This document shows, in pieces, positions 1-6,195 of a stretch of 10,489 nt of DNA. Under the pieces are notes generated by a model, which searched no databases, was not told the DNA's origin, and saw nothing but the letters and a program-made list of their open reading frames with translations. Each line of letters opens with the position of its first letter. The stretch's first letter is position 1. The position numbers and the translations under genes are program-made. Source of the stretch: an uncultured Clostridia bacterium (GTDB lineage: Bacteria > Bacillota > Clostridia > TANB77 > CAG-508); assembly GCA_947624365.1 (NCBI GenBank), contig CANQJY010000034.1, forward strand, positions 1 through 10,489, read 5' to 3'.

Positions 1-1218
1 TAATGTTGATGTTTCTAAACTGCTTTTCTTTCTAACTAATTCTCTTGCTTTTCTTGCTGCTTCTCTTGCTCTTGCTGCACTTACACACTTTTCTAATACT
101 GCTTTTGCTACTTGAGGATTTTCTTCCAAAAATGTTGATAAAGCTTCATTTACAACACTTGCTACAATTCCTGTTACTTCGCTATTTCCTAGTTTTGTTT
201 TAGTTTGTCCTTCAAATTGAGGTTCTTTTACTTTTACGGAAATAACAGCTGTAATTCCTTCTCTAATATCTTCACCTTGTAAATTCGAATCTTTTTCTTT
301 TAAAATATTATGATTTCTTGCATAATCATTAAATACTTTAGTTAAAGCTCTTTTAAAACCTTCTAAATGTGTTCCTCCTTCTACAGTATTAATATTATTA
401 ACAAATGTGTATATATTTTCTGTATAACTAGTTGTATATTGAATAGCAATTTCAATTGGTACTTCTCCTTGTTTTTCAATATAAATTGGAATTGGATAAA
501 TTTTTTCTTTATTTTTATTTAAAAATTCCACAAAAGAATTTAATCCGCCTTCATAACAAAATTCAGCTTTTTTTGGTGTTTCTTCCCTTTGATCTTCAAT
601 TGTTATTTTTAAACCTTTTGTTAAAAATGCAATTTCTCTCAATCTTTTTTCTAGTACTTCATATTCATAATCTAAACTTTCAAATATGCTATCATCTGCT
701 AAAAATTTAACTTTTGTTCCTGTTCTTTTAGAATCTCCTATTCTCTCAAGCTTTTTCACAGTTTTTCCTTTTTCAAATCTCATTTCATAAATGCCACCAT
801 CTCTTTCAATTGTTACTTCTACCCAAGAAGACAATGCATTTACAACTGATGCACCTACACCATGCAAACCTCCTGAAACTTTGTATCCACTGTCACCACC
901 AAATTTTCCTCCTGCATGTAAAACTGTATAAACTGTTTCTGCTGTAGAGATGTGCGTTTTAGGATGTATTTCAACAGGAATACCTCTTCCATTATCTGTA
1001 ACTGTAACTATATTTCCTTTTTCTATAACAACATTAATTTCTGTACAATATCCAGCTAAAGCTTCATCAACACCATTATCAACAATTTCATATACCATGT
1101 GATGTAACCCTCTTACAGATGTACTACCAATATACATACCTGGTCTTTTTCTTACGGCTTCTAGCCCTTCTAAAACTTGTATTTGTTCTGCCCCGTATTT
1201 ATGCTCGTATTTTTCCAT
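1..1218 (-). CDS. gyrB: DNA gyrase subunit B, N-terminal 406 codons (3' end outside the window)
   Basis: ATPase subunit of DNA gyrase, which with GyrA introduces negative supercoils into DNA in the cytoplasm. The frame is open from ATG 1218 to base 1. GHKL ATPase motifs are visible: EIVDNGVDEALAG at residues 44-56 (usual Asn-Ser is Asn-Gly here), DNGRGIP at 75-81, and HAGGKFGG plus GGLHGVGASVVNALS at about 101-130. The transducer domain follows, ending with the QTKTKLGN motif (bases about 110-130) and an arginine/alanine-rich helix. The TOPRIM and C-terminal domains lie beyond the window. The start is set by AGGAGG at 1227-1232, eight bases upstream. The first 20 bases overlap the end of recF in another frame, so the two are probably translationally coupled. 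ParE is the main alternative, but position next to recF in an origin operon favours GyrB. Confidence 0.96.
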   Translation of the reverse strand, partial: MEKYEHKYGAEQIQVLEGLEAVRKRPGMYIGSTSVRGLHHMVYEIVDNGVDEALAGYCTEINVVIEKGNIVTVTDNGRGIPVEIHPKTHISTAETVYTVLHAGGKFGGDSGYKVSGGLHGVGASVVNALSSWVEVTIERDGGIYEMRFEKGKTVKKLERIGDSKRTGTKVKFLADDSIFESLDYEYEVLEKRLREIAFLTKGLKITIEDQREETPKKAEFCYEGGLNSFVEFLNKNKEKIYPIPIYIEKQGEVPIEIAIQYTTSYTENIYTFVNNINTVEGGTHLEGFKRALTKVFNDYARNHNILKEKDSNLQGEDIREGITAVISVKVKEPQFEGQTKTKLGNSEVTGIVASVVNEALSTFLEENPQVAKAVLEKCVSAARAREAARKARELVRKKSSLETSTL

Positions 1219-2299
1219 TTTGTTTTCCTCCTATGCTAACAATTTTTCCTTCTTGTACATTATATTCTATAAAATTTAAATTTTCAAGTGTTAATTTATC
1301 AGTACATGTAATTACAACTTGTGTCTCCTGAATATGTGATAAAAGGCTGTCTCTCCTTGATTTATCTAATTCTGACATAAAATCATCTAATAATAAAATT
1401 GGATATTCCCCTACTTCATCATAAATTACTTGCAATTCAGATAATTTTAAAGAAAGTATGGCTGTTCTTTGTTGCCCTTGTGAACCATAAATATCAATTT
1501 GTTTTCCATTTATATATATCACAAAATCATCTCTGTGTATTCCTTTTGTTGTAAATCCCTTTATTATATCTAATTTTCTTCTTTGCTTTAATAATTCTAA
1601 ATATTCTTCTTTTTTTTCACAATGAGAAATATATTCTATTTCTATTTTTTCTTTTTGTTTTGTAATTTCTGGATGAATTTTTTCTATTTTTTCTTTTATT
1701 TTTTTTATGAATTCTTTTCTATATGTAAAAATCTTTTCAGCATATTCTGCTAACTTTTCATCCCATATCTCTAAAAGATTTTCATCTTTTCCTTTTTCTT
1801 TTATTTCTTTTAAATAATAATTTCTCTCTTTTATAGTTTTTTGATAAAGAGAAAGTATATGCATATAATTTGGTCTTAATTGACTAATCATAATGTCTAA
1901 AAATTTTCTACGTTTTTCAGGATTTCCTTTTATCATTTCAATATCATCTGGAGTAAAAATAACAACATTTATTTTTCCTAATAATTCACTTAATCTTTTT
2001 ATTTTTATATTATTTATAAAAATATCTTTTTTATTTCCTATTTCTATTCTTATTATTCCTTCTCTATCTGATTTTTTATATTGTATTTCTACTAACATAT
2101 TTTCTTTTTCTAGTTGTATCATTTCTTTTTCTTTATTTGTTCGAAATGATTTTCCCATACTACATAAGAAAATAGATTCAATAATGTTAGTTTTTCCCTG
2201 TGCATTTTCTCCATAAAAAATATTAATATTTTCTCCTAATTCAATATTTAGATTTTTATAGTTTCTAAAATTTTTTAATTTTATATTTTTAATCCACAT
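1199..2299 (-). CDS. recF: DNA replication and repair protein RecF
   Basis: SMC/ABC-like ATPase that acts with RecO and RecR to load RecA at single-strand gaps and to restart stalled forks. The 366-residue length is normal (family about 360-375). The Walker A motif GENAQGKTN is at residues 30-38, the ABC signature SQGQQRT at 273-279, Walker B ILLLDD at 301-306, and the D-loop SELD at 309-312. A lysine/glutamate-rich region at about 150-240 forms the arm between the two halves of the ATPase. The start is 29 bases after the dnaN stop, so it is in the same operon. Its Shine-Dalgarno site is weak (GGTGA about eight bases upstream), suggesting coupling to dnaN. Its stop overlaps the gyrB start by 20 bases. 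No S4-domain gene (yaaA type) lies between dnaN and recF, unlike in many Bacillota. Confidence 0.97.
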   Translation of the reverse strand: MWIKNIKLKNFRNYKNLNIELGENINIFYGENAQGKTNIIESIFLCSMGKSFRTNKEKEMIQLEKENMLVEIQYKKSDREGIIRIEIGNKKDIFINNIKIKRLSELLGKINVVIFTPDDIEMIKGNPEKRRKFLDIMISQLRPNYMHILSLYQKTIKERNYYLKEIKEKGKDENLLEIWDEKLAEYAEKIFTYRKEFIKKIKEKIEKIHPEITKQKEKIEIEYISHCEKKEEYLELLKQRRKLDIIKGFTTKGIHRDDFVIYINGKQIDIYGSQGQQRTAILSLKLSELQVIYDEVGEYPILLLDDFMSELDKSRRDSLLSHIQETQVVITCTDKLTLENLNFIEYNVQEGKIVSIGGKQNGKIRA

Positions 2300-2328
2300 T
2301 ATTTTTCACCATTTATAAATGATTTTTA

Positions 2329-3447
2329 TTAATCTTCTTTAATACGTATTGGTAAAATCATATATACATAATCATTATTTTCTATTGATTTTACTAAACA
2401 AGGAGAAATACTTGATCCAAATTCAACATATATCTCTTCATCTTCAATTACTTTCAAACTATCTAAAAAATATTTAGGATTAAATCCTACTTCTAAATTC
2501 TTTCCTTCTGTTGTTAAGAACAGTTCTTCTTTTGCATCCCCTGTTTGATTTGTACAAGAAATTGTTACTTTTCCTATATCAACTTGTACTTTTACTGGAT
2601 ATTTTTTTTCTTTTTCAATACTTGAAGATGAAATTAAACTTATTCTTTCAAAACAATCTTGTAAGTTTGATTTATTTACTCTAATTCTCGTTTCCCAATT
2701 ATTTGGAATAACATTTTTATAATTCAAAAATTCACCATCTAAAATTCTAGTTACAACTTTACAGTTGTCCATTTCAAATAAAGCTTGATTTTTAGAAACT
2801 CCTATTTTTACTATATCAAATGAATCCAATAAAATTTTATTTACTTCATTTAATGTTTTACCAGGAATAACAGCACTAAAATCATTTGTCTTTTTGTTTA
2901 GGTAAATTCTTCTTAAAGCTAAACGAAAACCATCAACAGCCACTAAATTCAGTCTATTATTTTCCACTTCCATTAAACAACCTGTGAATATTGGTCTACT
3001 TTCTTCAGTACTAACTGCAAAAATTGTTTTACGAATCATCATTTTTAAAGTATTTTGCTCTATTTCTATTGAATTTTCAATTTCTATTTTTGGTAATTCT
3101 GGAAATTCATCTGGGTTCATTGTAGCTAATTTATAATGTGATCCTTCACATTCTATTTCTAATAAATTATTTTCATTAACAGTAATTTCAATTTCTGTAT
3201 CTGGTAATTTTCTAATAATTTCACTAAACATTATAGCATTTACTACTGTACTCCCCTGTTCCTTTACATCACATTCCATAATGTATTCAATCCCTATTTC
3301 TAAATCATAAGTTGTTAATTTAATTTCATTATCATTTGTTTGAATAAGTATACCTTCTAATATAGGCATAGGTGTTTTTGATGCAACTCCTCTAACTACA
3401 GAATTAATAGCTTTTAAAATATTATCTTTATAACATACAAATTTCAT
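2329..3447 (-). CDS. dnaN: DNA polymerase III beta subunit (sliding clamp)
   Basis: Ring-shaped homodimeric clamp that tethers DNA polymerase III and other partners to DNA. The product of 372 residues matches the family (about 365-380). It starts MKFVCYKDNILKAI and ends with the usual hydrophobic motif, here YMILPIRIKED. The SKTPMPILEGI segment near residues 24-34 is the typical N-terminal clamp motif. The frame is open upstream to an ATG at 3651, but that extension would translate the origin itself (a run of tyrosines from the TAG repeats on the other strand) and has no homologue-like sequence. The true start at 3447 has GGGAGG at 3455-3460, seven bases upstream. It follows dnaA and the origin and heads the dnaN-recF-gyrB block. 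No convincing separate dnaN promoter was seen, so read-through from dnaA or a promoter inside the origin is possible. Confidence 0.97.
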   Translation of the reverse strand: MKFVCYKDNILKAINSVVRGVASKTPMPILEGILIQTNDNEIKLTTYDLEIGIEYIMECDVKEQGSTVVNAIMFSEIIRKLPDTEIEITVNENNLLEIECEGSHYKLATMNPDEFPELPKIEIENSIEIEQNTLKMMIRKTIFAVSTEESRPIFTGCLMEVENNRLNLVAVDGFRLALRRIYLNKKTNDFSAVIPGKTLNEVNKILLDSFDIVKIGVSKNQALFEMDNCKVVTRILDGEFLNYKNVIPNNWETRIRVNKSNLQDCFERISLISSSSIEKEKKYPVKVQVDIGKVTISCTNQTGDAKEELFLTTEGKNLEVGFNPKYFLDSLKVIEDEEIYVEFGSSISPCLVKSIENNDYVYMILPIRIKED

Positions 3448-3460
3448 TTTTAATCCTCCC

Positions 3461-3490
3461 TTAATATAATAATAAAATATATAATATATA
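3461..3490. other. AT-rich DNA unwinding element of oriC
   Basis: Thirty consecutive bases contain only A and T, directly between the dnaN ribosome-binding site and the TAG-repeat block. This is the position of the unwinding element in the Bacillus subtilis dnaA-dnaN intergenic origin, where the strands first melt. Composition and position are seen directly; the melting role is inferred. Confidence 0.8.
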
Positions 3491-3508
3491 TAGTAGTAGT
3501 AGTAGTAG
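3491..3508 (+). other. DnaA-trio element of oriC: six perfect TAG repeats
   Basis: TAG is repeated exactly six times on the plus strand. In the basal unwinding system known from Bacillus subtilis, repeats of 3'-GAT-5' (5'-TAG-3') next to a DnaA box guide a DnaA filament from the box onto one strand of the melting DNA. Here the polarity is right: the DnaA boxes lie on the 3' side of the repeats (from 3513) and the A/T-only element on the 5' side. Each known hallmark is present in the right order, so this is a confident origin-melting site by analogy. Confidence 0.88.
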
Positions 3509-3512
3509 GTAC

Positions 3513-3678
3513 AGTGGAAACTGTGGAAAAGTGTGTTGAAAGTTACAGTTTCTAATAAAAACGATGTGTATAATTTAGTGGAAAACTTTTCTAAATTTTC
3601 ACATGTGTAAAATTTATTTTTTATAAAATGACATATAAACAGTTTATTCACATGAAATTCACAAGTGCATGTGGATAA
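3513..3678. other. oriC DnaA-box cluster in the dnaA-dnaN interval
   Basis: Matches to the DnaA box TTATCCACA (reverse TGTGGATAA): a weak AGTGGAAAC at 3513-3521 abutting TGTGGAAAA at 3522-3530, TGTGTATAA at 3565-3573, weak AGTGGAAAA at 3577-3585, weak TGTGTAAAA at 3604-3612, TTATTCACA on the plus strand at 3644-3652, and a perfect TGTGGATAA at 3670-3678. The tandem pair nearest the trio block has a nine-base period and is the likely loading site for the unwinding filament. Only the boxes with zero or one mismatch (3522, 3565, 3644, 3670) are firm. Confidence 0.85.
3517..3552. repeat. Inverted repeat flanking a DnaA box
   Basis: GAAACTGT at 3517-3524 is an exact reverse complement of ACAGTTTC at 3545-3552, with 20 bases between. 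Pairing can extend outward through a G-T and a T-A pair. A second, shorter inverted repeat, ACAGT (3511-3515) and ACTGT (3520-3524), shares the left arm, so two alternative foldings are possible. The arms enclose the strong box at 3522-3530. Function unknown. Confidence 0.55.
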
Positions 3679-3680
3679 TG

Positions 3681-3711
3681 AATGTATTTGTTCCGTAAGA
3701 AAAAATACATT
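3681..3711. repeat. AT-rich inverted repeat at the dnaA-side end of the interval
   Basis: AATGTATTT at 3681-3689 is an exact reverse complement of AAATACATT at 3703-3711, with a 13-base loop. It begins two bases after the perfect DnaA box at 3670-3678. The stem has few G-C pairs and no clear U tract, so it is a poor terminator for dnaA. The remaining stretch up to the dnaA stop (3712-3778) holds two direct copies of CGAACA at 3721 and 3737 and nothing else I can name. Confidence 0.5.
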
Positions 3712-3778
3712 TACTTTTTGCGAACAATTATTTTTCCGAACACAAATTTTAAAAAAATAAATATTTTCTTACAATCCC

Positions 3779-5137
3779 TTATTCCGTATCACCCACGATG
3801 ATATTTTTCACACTTTCCACAATTAATTTTGTATTATTTTTATTTTTAATTTCTTTTTTTATTTTGTTATATGCATGCATAACTGTTGAATGATCTCTAT
3901 TACCGAAATCCTTACCTATTTGCGGAAAAGACATATTTGCTACTTCTCTACATAAAAACATTGCAATTTGCCTAGGAAAAGCAATATCATTTGACCTCTT
4001 CTCACCTGCTAAGTCATTTTTGTCAATATTAAAATATTTTGAAACTGTTTCTTTAATGAAGTCACTAGAAATTACTTTTTCACTTTTTAATTTAAATTCA
4101 TTTATTATTACTTCTGCTTGTTCCATAGTAATAGGACTATGTGTTAAAGAAGCTCTAGCTACAATTTTATTAAATACTCCTTCCAATTCCCTAATATTAG
4201 TATCAATCTTATTAGCAATATTTGAAAGTATAGCATCATCTACAATAATTTTTTCGTCTTGGGCTTTTTTTCTTAAAATTGCTAAACGAGTTTCATAGTC
4301 AGGACAAGAAATATCAGCTAGTAATCCCCACTCAAATCTAGATTTTAATCTGTCTTCTAAAAAGTTAATATCTCTAGGTGCTTTATCACTAGAAATAACA
4401 ATTTGTTTTCCTTCTTCTCTTAAAGTATTAAAAGTATGGAAAAATTCCTCTTGAATTCTTTCTTTTCCCGCAATAAATTGTATGTCATCAATTAATAAAG
4501 TATCTATATTGCGATATTTAGCACGAAAGACTTCAGTTTTATTATCTTTTAAAGCATTTATTAATTGATTAGTAAATTTTTCAGAAGTTACATACAATAC
4601 ATTTGCTTTTTTATTTTCTTCTACGATTCTATTTCCAATAGCTTGCATTAAATGAGTTTTACCAAGCCCTACTCCCCCATATAAAAATAGAGGATTATAA
4701 GAATTTCCTGGTTGATTTCCAATAGCTAATGCTGCGGCATGGGCAAAACGATTATTATTTCCAACAACAAAAGTTTCAAAAGTGTATTTTGGATTTAAAG
4801 TTTGATGATTTGATTCTAGTTCTGCATCAGAAACATTAGAATGAGTTTCTTTTATGACTTCCCCCTCTTTCTGATCATTATCTTCTTCTGATAAATCTAA
4901 TACAGAAAAAGTAAATTCTCTATTAGTAAGATATTTTAAAGTGAAAAAAATTAAATCTTTAAATCTGTTTTCAATAAAATCACGCTGATATTCTGATAAA
5001 GTTGTAAAAACAACATGATTATTTTCAATAGACTGAATACCTAAAGACTGAATCCATGTATTATAAGAAATTGTTGATACTTCGCCTTTTAGAGTTTCTT
5101 TAATTTTAGCTAGAAGTTCGTCTTTATCAATATCCAT
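3779..5137 (-). CDS. dnaA: Chromosomal replication initiator protein DnaA
   Basis: AAA+ ATPase that binds DnaA boxes and melts oriC. The 452-residue product (family about 440-460) has domain I with NTWIQSL near residue 26, a short acidic linker (about 80-115), and the ATPase domain with Walker A GGVGLGKT at 154-161 and Walker B LLIDDIQF at about 214-221. The SEKFTNQLINAL helix (about 185-196) corresponds to the initiator-specific region that contacts single-stranded trio DNA. The DNA-binding signature RDHSTVMHA is at 414-422. A GTG at 5167 would add ten residues, but it has no Shine-Dalgarno site and sits inside a DnaA box. ATG 5137 has AAGGA ten bases upstream and gives an N-terminus, MDIDKDELLAKI, like that of homologues. 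DnaA boxes upstream and overlapping the leader suggest autoregulation. Confidence 0.97.
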   Translation of the reverse strand: MDIDKDELLAKIKETLKGEVSTISYNTWIQSLGIQSIENNHVVFTTLSEYQRDFIENRFKDLIFFTLKYLTNREFTFSVLDLSEEDNDQKEGEVIKETHSNVSDAELESNHQTLNPKYTFETFVVGNNNRFAHAAALAIGNQPGNSYNPLFLYGGVGLGKTHLMQAIGNRIVEENKKANVLYVTSEKFTNQLINALKDNKTEVFRAKYRNIDTLLIDDIQFIAGKERIQEEFFHTFNTLREEGKQIVISSDKAPRDINFLEDRLKSRFEWGLLADISCPDYETRLAILRKKAQDEKIIVDDAILSNIANKIDTNIRELEGVFNKIVARASLTHSPITMEQAEVIINEFKLKSEKVISSDFIKETVSKYFNIDKNDLAGEKRSNDIAFPRQIAMFLCREVANMSFPQIGKDFGNRDHSTVMHAYNKIKKEIKNKNNTKLIVESVKNIIVGDTE

Positions 5138-5159
5138 AAACCACACATCCTTTCTCTTT

Positions 5160-5304
5160 TTATCCACAAAACATCCACAGATGTTGAAAAAATAAGACTT
5201 TAATTTTATATGAAATTATAATAACAAATTTTTTTATAATAAGTCAATAAAATTGTGGAAAAAATTAGAAAAATGTGGAAAGTGGCTCGAAAAAATGTGG
5301 AAAA
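5160..5304. other. DnaA-box cluster upstream of dnaA (second part of oriC)
   Basis: A perfect TTATCCACA lies on the plus strand at 5160-5168, with a weaker ACATCCACA at 5171-5179. Three opposite-facing boxes follow: TGTGGAAAA at 5254-5262, TGTGGAAAG at 5274-5282 and TGTGGAAAA at 5296-5304, spaced 20 and 22 bases apart, about two helical turns. They flank the probable dnaA promoter, so DnaA can both join the two parts of the origin and repress its own gene. The role is inferred from bipartite Bacillus-type origins. Confidence 0.85.
5218..5247 (-). promoter_or_regulatory. Probable dnaA promoter
   Basis: On the minus strand TTGACT (5242-5247) is followed after 18 bases by TATTAT (5218-5223). 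A TATAAT overlapping this at 5215-5220 gives a 21-base spacer, too long for the same -35. The site is about 80 bases before the dnaA start and lies between the two groups of DnaA boxes, which fits DnaA autorepression. The region is so AT-rich that chance -10 matches are expected. Confidence 0.55.
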
Positions 5305-5350
5305 AGCCAAAAATATTACAAAAATATTACAAAAAAATTTTCAAATAGAC

Positions 5351-5380
5351 TTGACAATCCTATCGGAAATAAGGTATAAT
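5351..5380 (+). promoter_or_regulatory. Consensus promoter for rpmH and the genes after it
   Basis: A perfect -35 TTGACA (5351-5356) and a perfect -10 TATAAT (5375-5380) are 18 bases apart. Transcription should begin near 5387, leaving a leader of about 30 bases that ends in a full-consensus ribosome-binding site. It points away from the dnaA promoter. This is the strongest promoter match in the window and fits a ribosomal protein gene. Confidence 0.9.
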
Positions 5381-5416
5381 CGATATACTTGTAAAAAACA
5401 GTAGGAGGTGCTAGAA

Positions 5417-5551
5417 ATGAAAAGAACATTCCAACCAAAAAACAGACAAGAAAAAAAAGAACATGGTTTTATGAAAAGAATGAAAACAAGAGCAGGAAGA
5501 AATGTATTAAAAGCTAGAAGAGCAAAAGGTAGAAAAAAATTAACTGCCTAA
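5417..5551 (+). CDS. rpmH: 50S ribosomal protein L34
   Basis: Small basic protein of the large ribosomal subunit that contacts 23S rRNA. The 44-residue product has the expected length and family pattern: MKRTFQPKNR at the N-terminus, HGFMKRMKTRAGRNVL in the middle and RRAKGRKKLTA at the end. All its arginines use AGA. AGGAGGTG at 5403-5410 gives an ideal Shine-Dalgarno site, eight bases (from AGGAGG) before the ATG. It is the first gene after a perfect-consensus promoter and is divergent from dnaA across the origin, the classic position for rpmH. rnpA begins 45 bases downstream and is probably co-transcribed. Confidence 0.97.
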   Translation: MKRTFQPKNRQEKKEHGFMKRMKTRAGRNVLKARRAKGRKKLTA

Positions 5552-5565
5552 CAAACCGTTTTTTC

Positions 5566-5593
5566 ATGCTTATTTGCCAAAAGGGGAAATGCA
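5566..5593 (+). promoter_or_regulatory. Imperfect hairpin over the rnpA ribosome-binding site
   Basis: ATTT plus CC (5572-5578) can pair with GG plus AAAT (5583-5590), with a further TGC/GCA pairing outside (5567-5569 with 5591-5593), bulges between, and an AAAA loop. The paired bases include the GGGG that serves as the rnpA Shine-Dalgarno site. It could damp translation of rnpA relative to rpmH on the same transcript. The stem is short and bulged, so this is tentative. Confidence 0.3.
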
Positions 5594-5596
5594 GTA

Positions 5597-5938
5597 ATGA
5601 AAAAAACAATAACTTTAAAAAAGAATTATGAATTTAGAAAAGTTTTATCAAAAGGGGCAAGTTTTTTTGGAAAAAATATAATTGCTTTTATCCAAAAAGA
5701 TAATCAACAAAAAGAAAATTTTTTAGGGATAGCAATTAGTGCAAAAATTTGTAAAGCCGTAACAAGAAATCATATAAAAAGATTGATCAGAGAAAGCTAT
5801 TATATTTATGAAGAACAAATAACAAAAGGGAATAAAATAGTTTTTTTATGGAATAAAAAAGCAGATCCAAAAAAAATATGTTTTCAAGATATAAAAAATG
5901 ATATGGAAAAAATTTTTAAACAAGCGAACATATTATAA
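5597..5938 (+). CDS. rnpA: Ribonuclease P protein component
   Basis: Protein subunit of RNase P, which with the catalytic RNA removes 5' leaders from precursor tRNAs. The 113-residue product has the usual length (about 110-120). The RNR signature region is clear: KAVTRNHIKRLIRES at about residues 54-68, with the RN..KR core. The N-terminus (MKKTITLKKNYEFRKVLSKG) matches the family's F..v...G start. The glycine that often precedes KAV is cysteine here. The Shine-Dalgarno site is GGGG at 5583-5586, ten bases from the ATG, and an out-of-frame ATG with a stop two codons on (5589) lies between. It sits between rpmH and yidD as in most bacteria. Confidence 0.95.
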   Translation: MKKTITLKKNYEFRKVLSKGASFFGKNIIAFIQKDNQQKENFLGIAISAKICKAVTRNHIKRLIRESYYIYEEQITKGNKIVFLWNKKADPKKICFQDIKNDMEKIFKQANIL

Positions 5939-5961
5939 AACTTTTCGAAAAGGAAATGATA

Positions 5962-6180
5962 ATGAAAAAATTGCTCATTTGCATAATAAACTGGTATCAA
6001 AGACACATATCATTATGGATTACCAGTAAGCGAATACACTGTAAATATTATCCGACATGTTCAGAATATACAAAACAAGCTATTGACAAATATGGGGCTT
6101 TAAAAGGCATTTTTTTAGGAGCAAAAAGAATATTACGTTGTAATCCTTTTTCAAAAGGTGGATATGACCCATTAAAATAG
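5962..6180 (+). CDS. yidD: Membrane protein insertion efficiency factor YidD
   Basis: Small membrane-associated protein thought to help YidC-dependent insertion of inner-membrane proteins. The 72-residue product has the family's conserved pattern: an N-terminal hydrophobic/amphipathic helix (residues 4-13), WYQRHIS, HCKYYPTCSEY with Cys27 and Cys33, the helix AIDKYGALKGIFLGAKRILRC with Cys60, and a final GGYDP. An ATG at 5956 in the same frame would add two residues, but the AGGA at 5951-5954 would then be one base away; from ATG 5962 it is seven bases, so the later start is chosen. It lies 23 bases after rnpA and 15 before yidC. The usual Pro after the IS motif is Leu here. Confidence 0.94.
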   Translation: MKKLLICIINWYQRHISLWITSKRIHCKYYPTCSEYTKQAIDKYGALKGIFLGAKRILRCNPFSKGGYDPLK

Positions 6181-6195
6181 TCGGGAGGAGTAAAC

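Noticed and set aside
1119..1331. Plus-strand open frame opposite recF and gyrB
   Set aside because: Antisense shadow of two conserved genes in AT-rich DNA; hydrophobic low-complexity product and no ribosome-binding site.
3448..3651. A 68-residue N-terminal extension of DnaN starting at 3651
   Set aside because: It translates the origin (a tyrosine run from the TAG repeats), has no good ribosome-binding site, and the family start MKFVCYK at 3447 has an ideal one.
3644..3659. Second parS-like site (TTATTCACATGAAATT) in the origin
   Set aside because: Only 11 of 16 positions match and it is better explained as a DnaA box at 3644-3652.
3721..3742. LexA-type SOS box suggested by repeated CGAACA
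   Set aside because: A LexA box needs GAAC and GTTC half-sites four bases apart; here the copies are direct repeats or far apart.
3700..3778. Intrinsic terminator for dnaA
   Set aside because: The only hairpin is AT-rich with no clear T run in the dnaA direction, so dnaA-dnaN read-through seems more likely.
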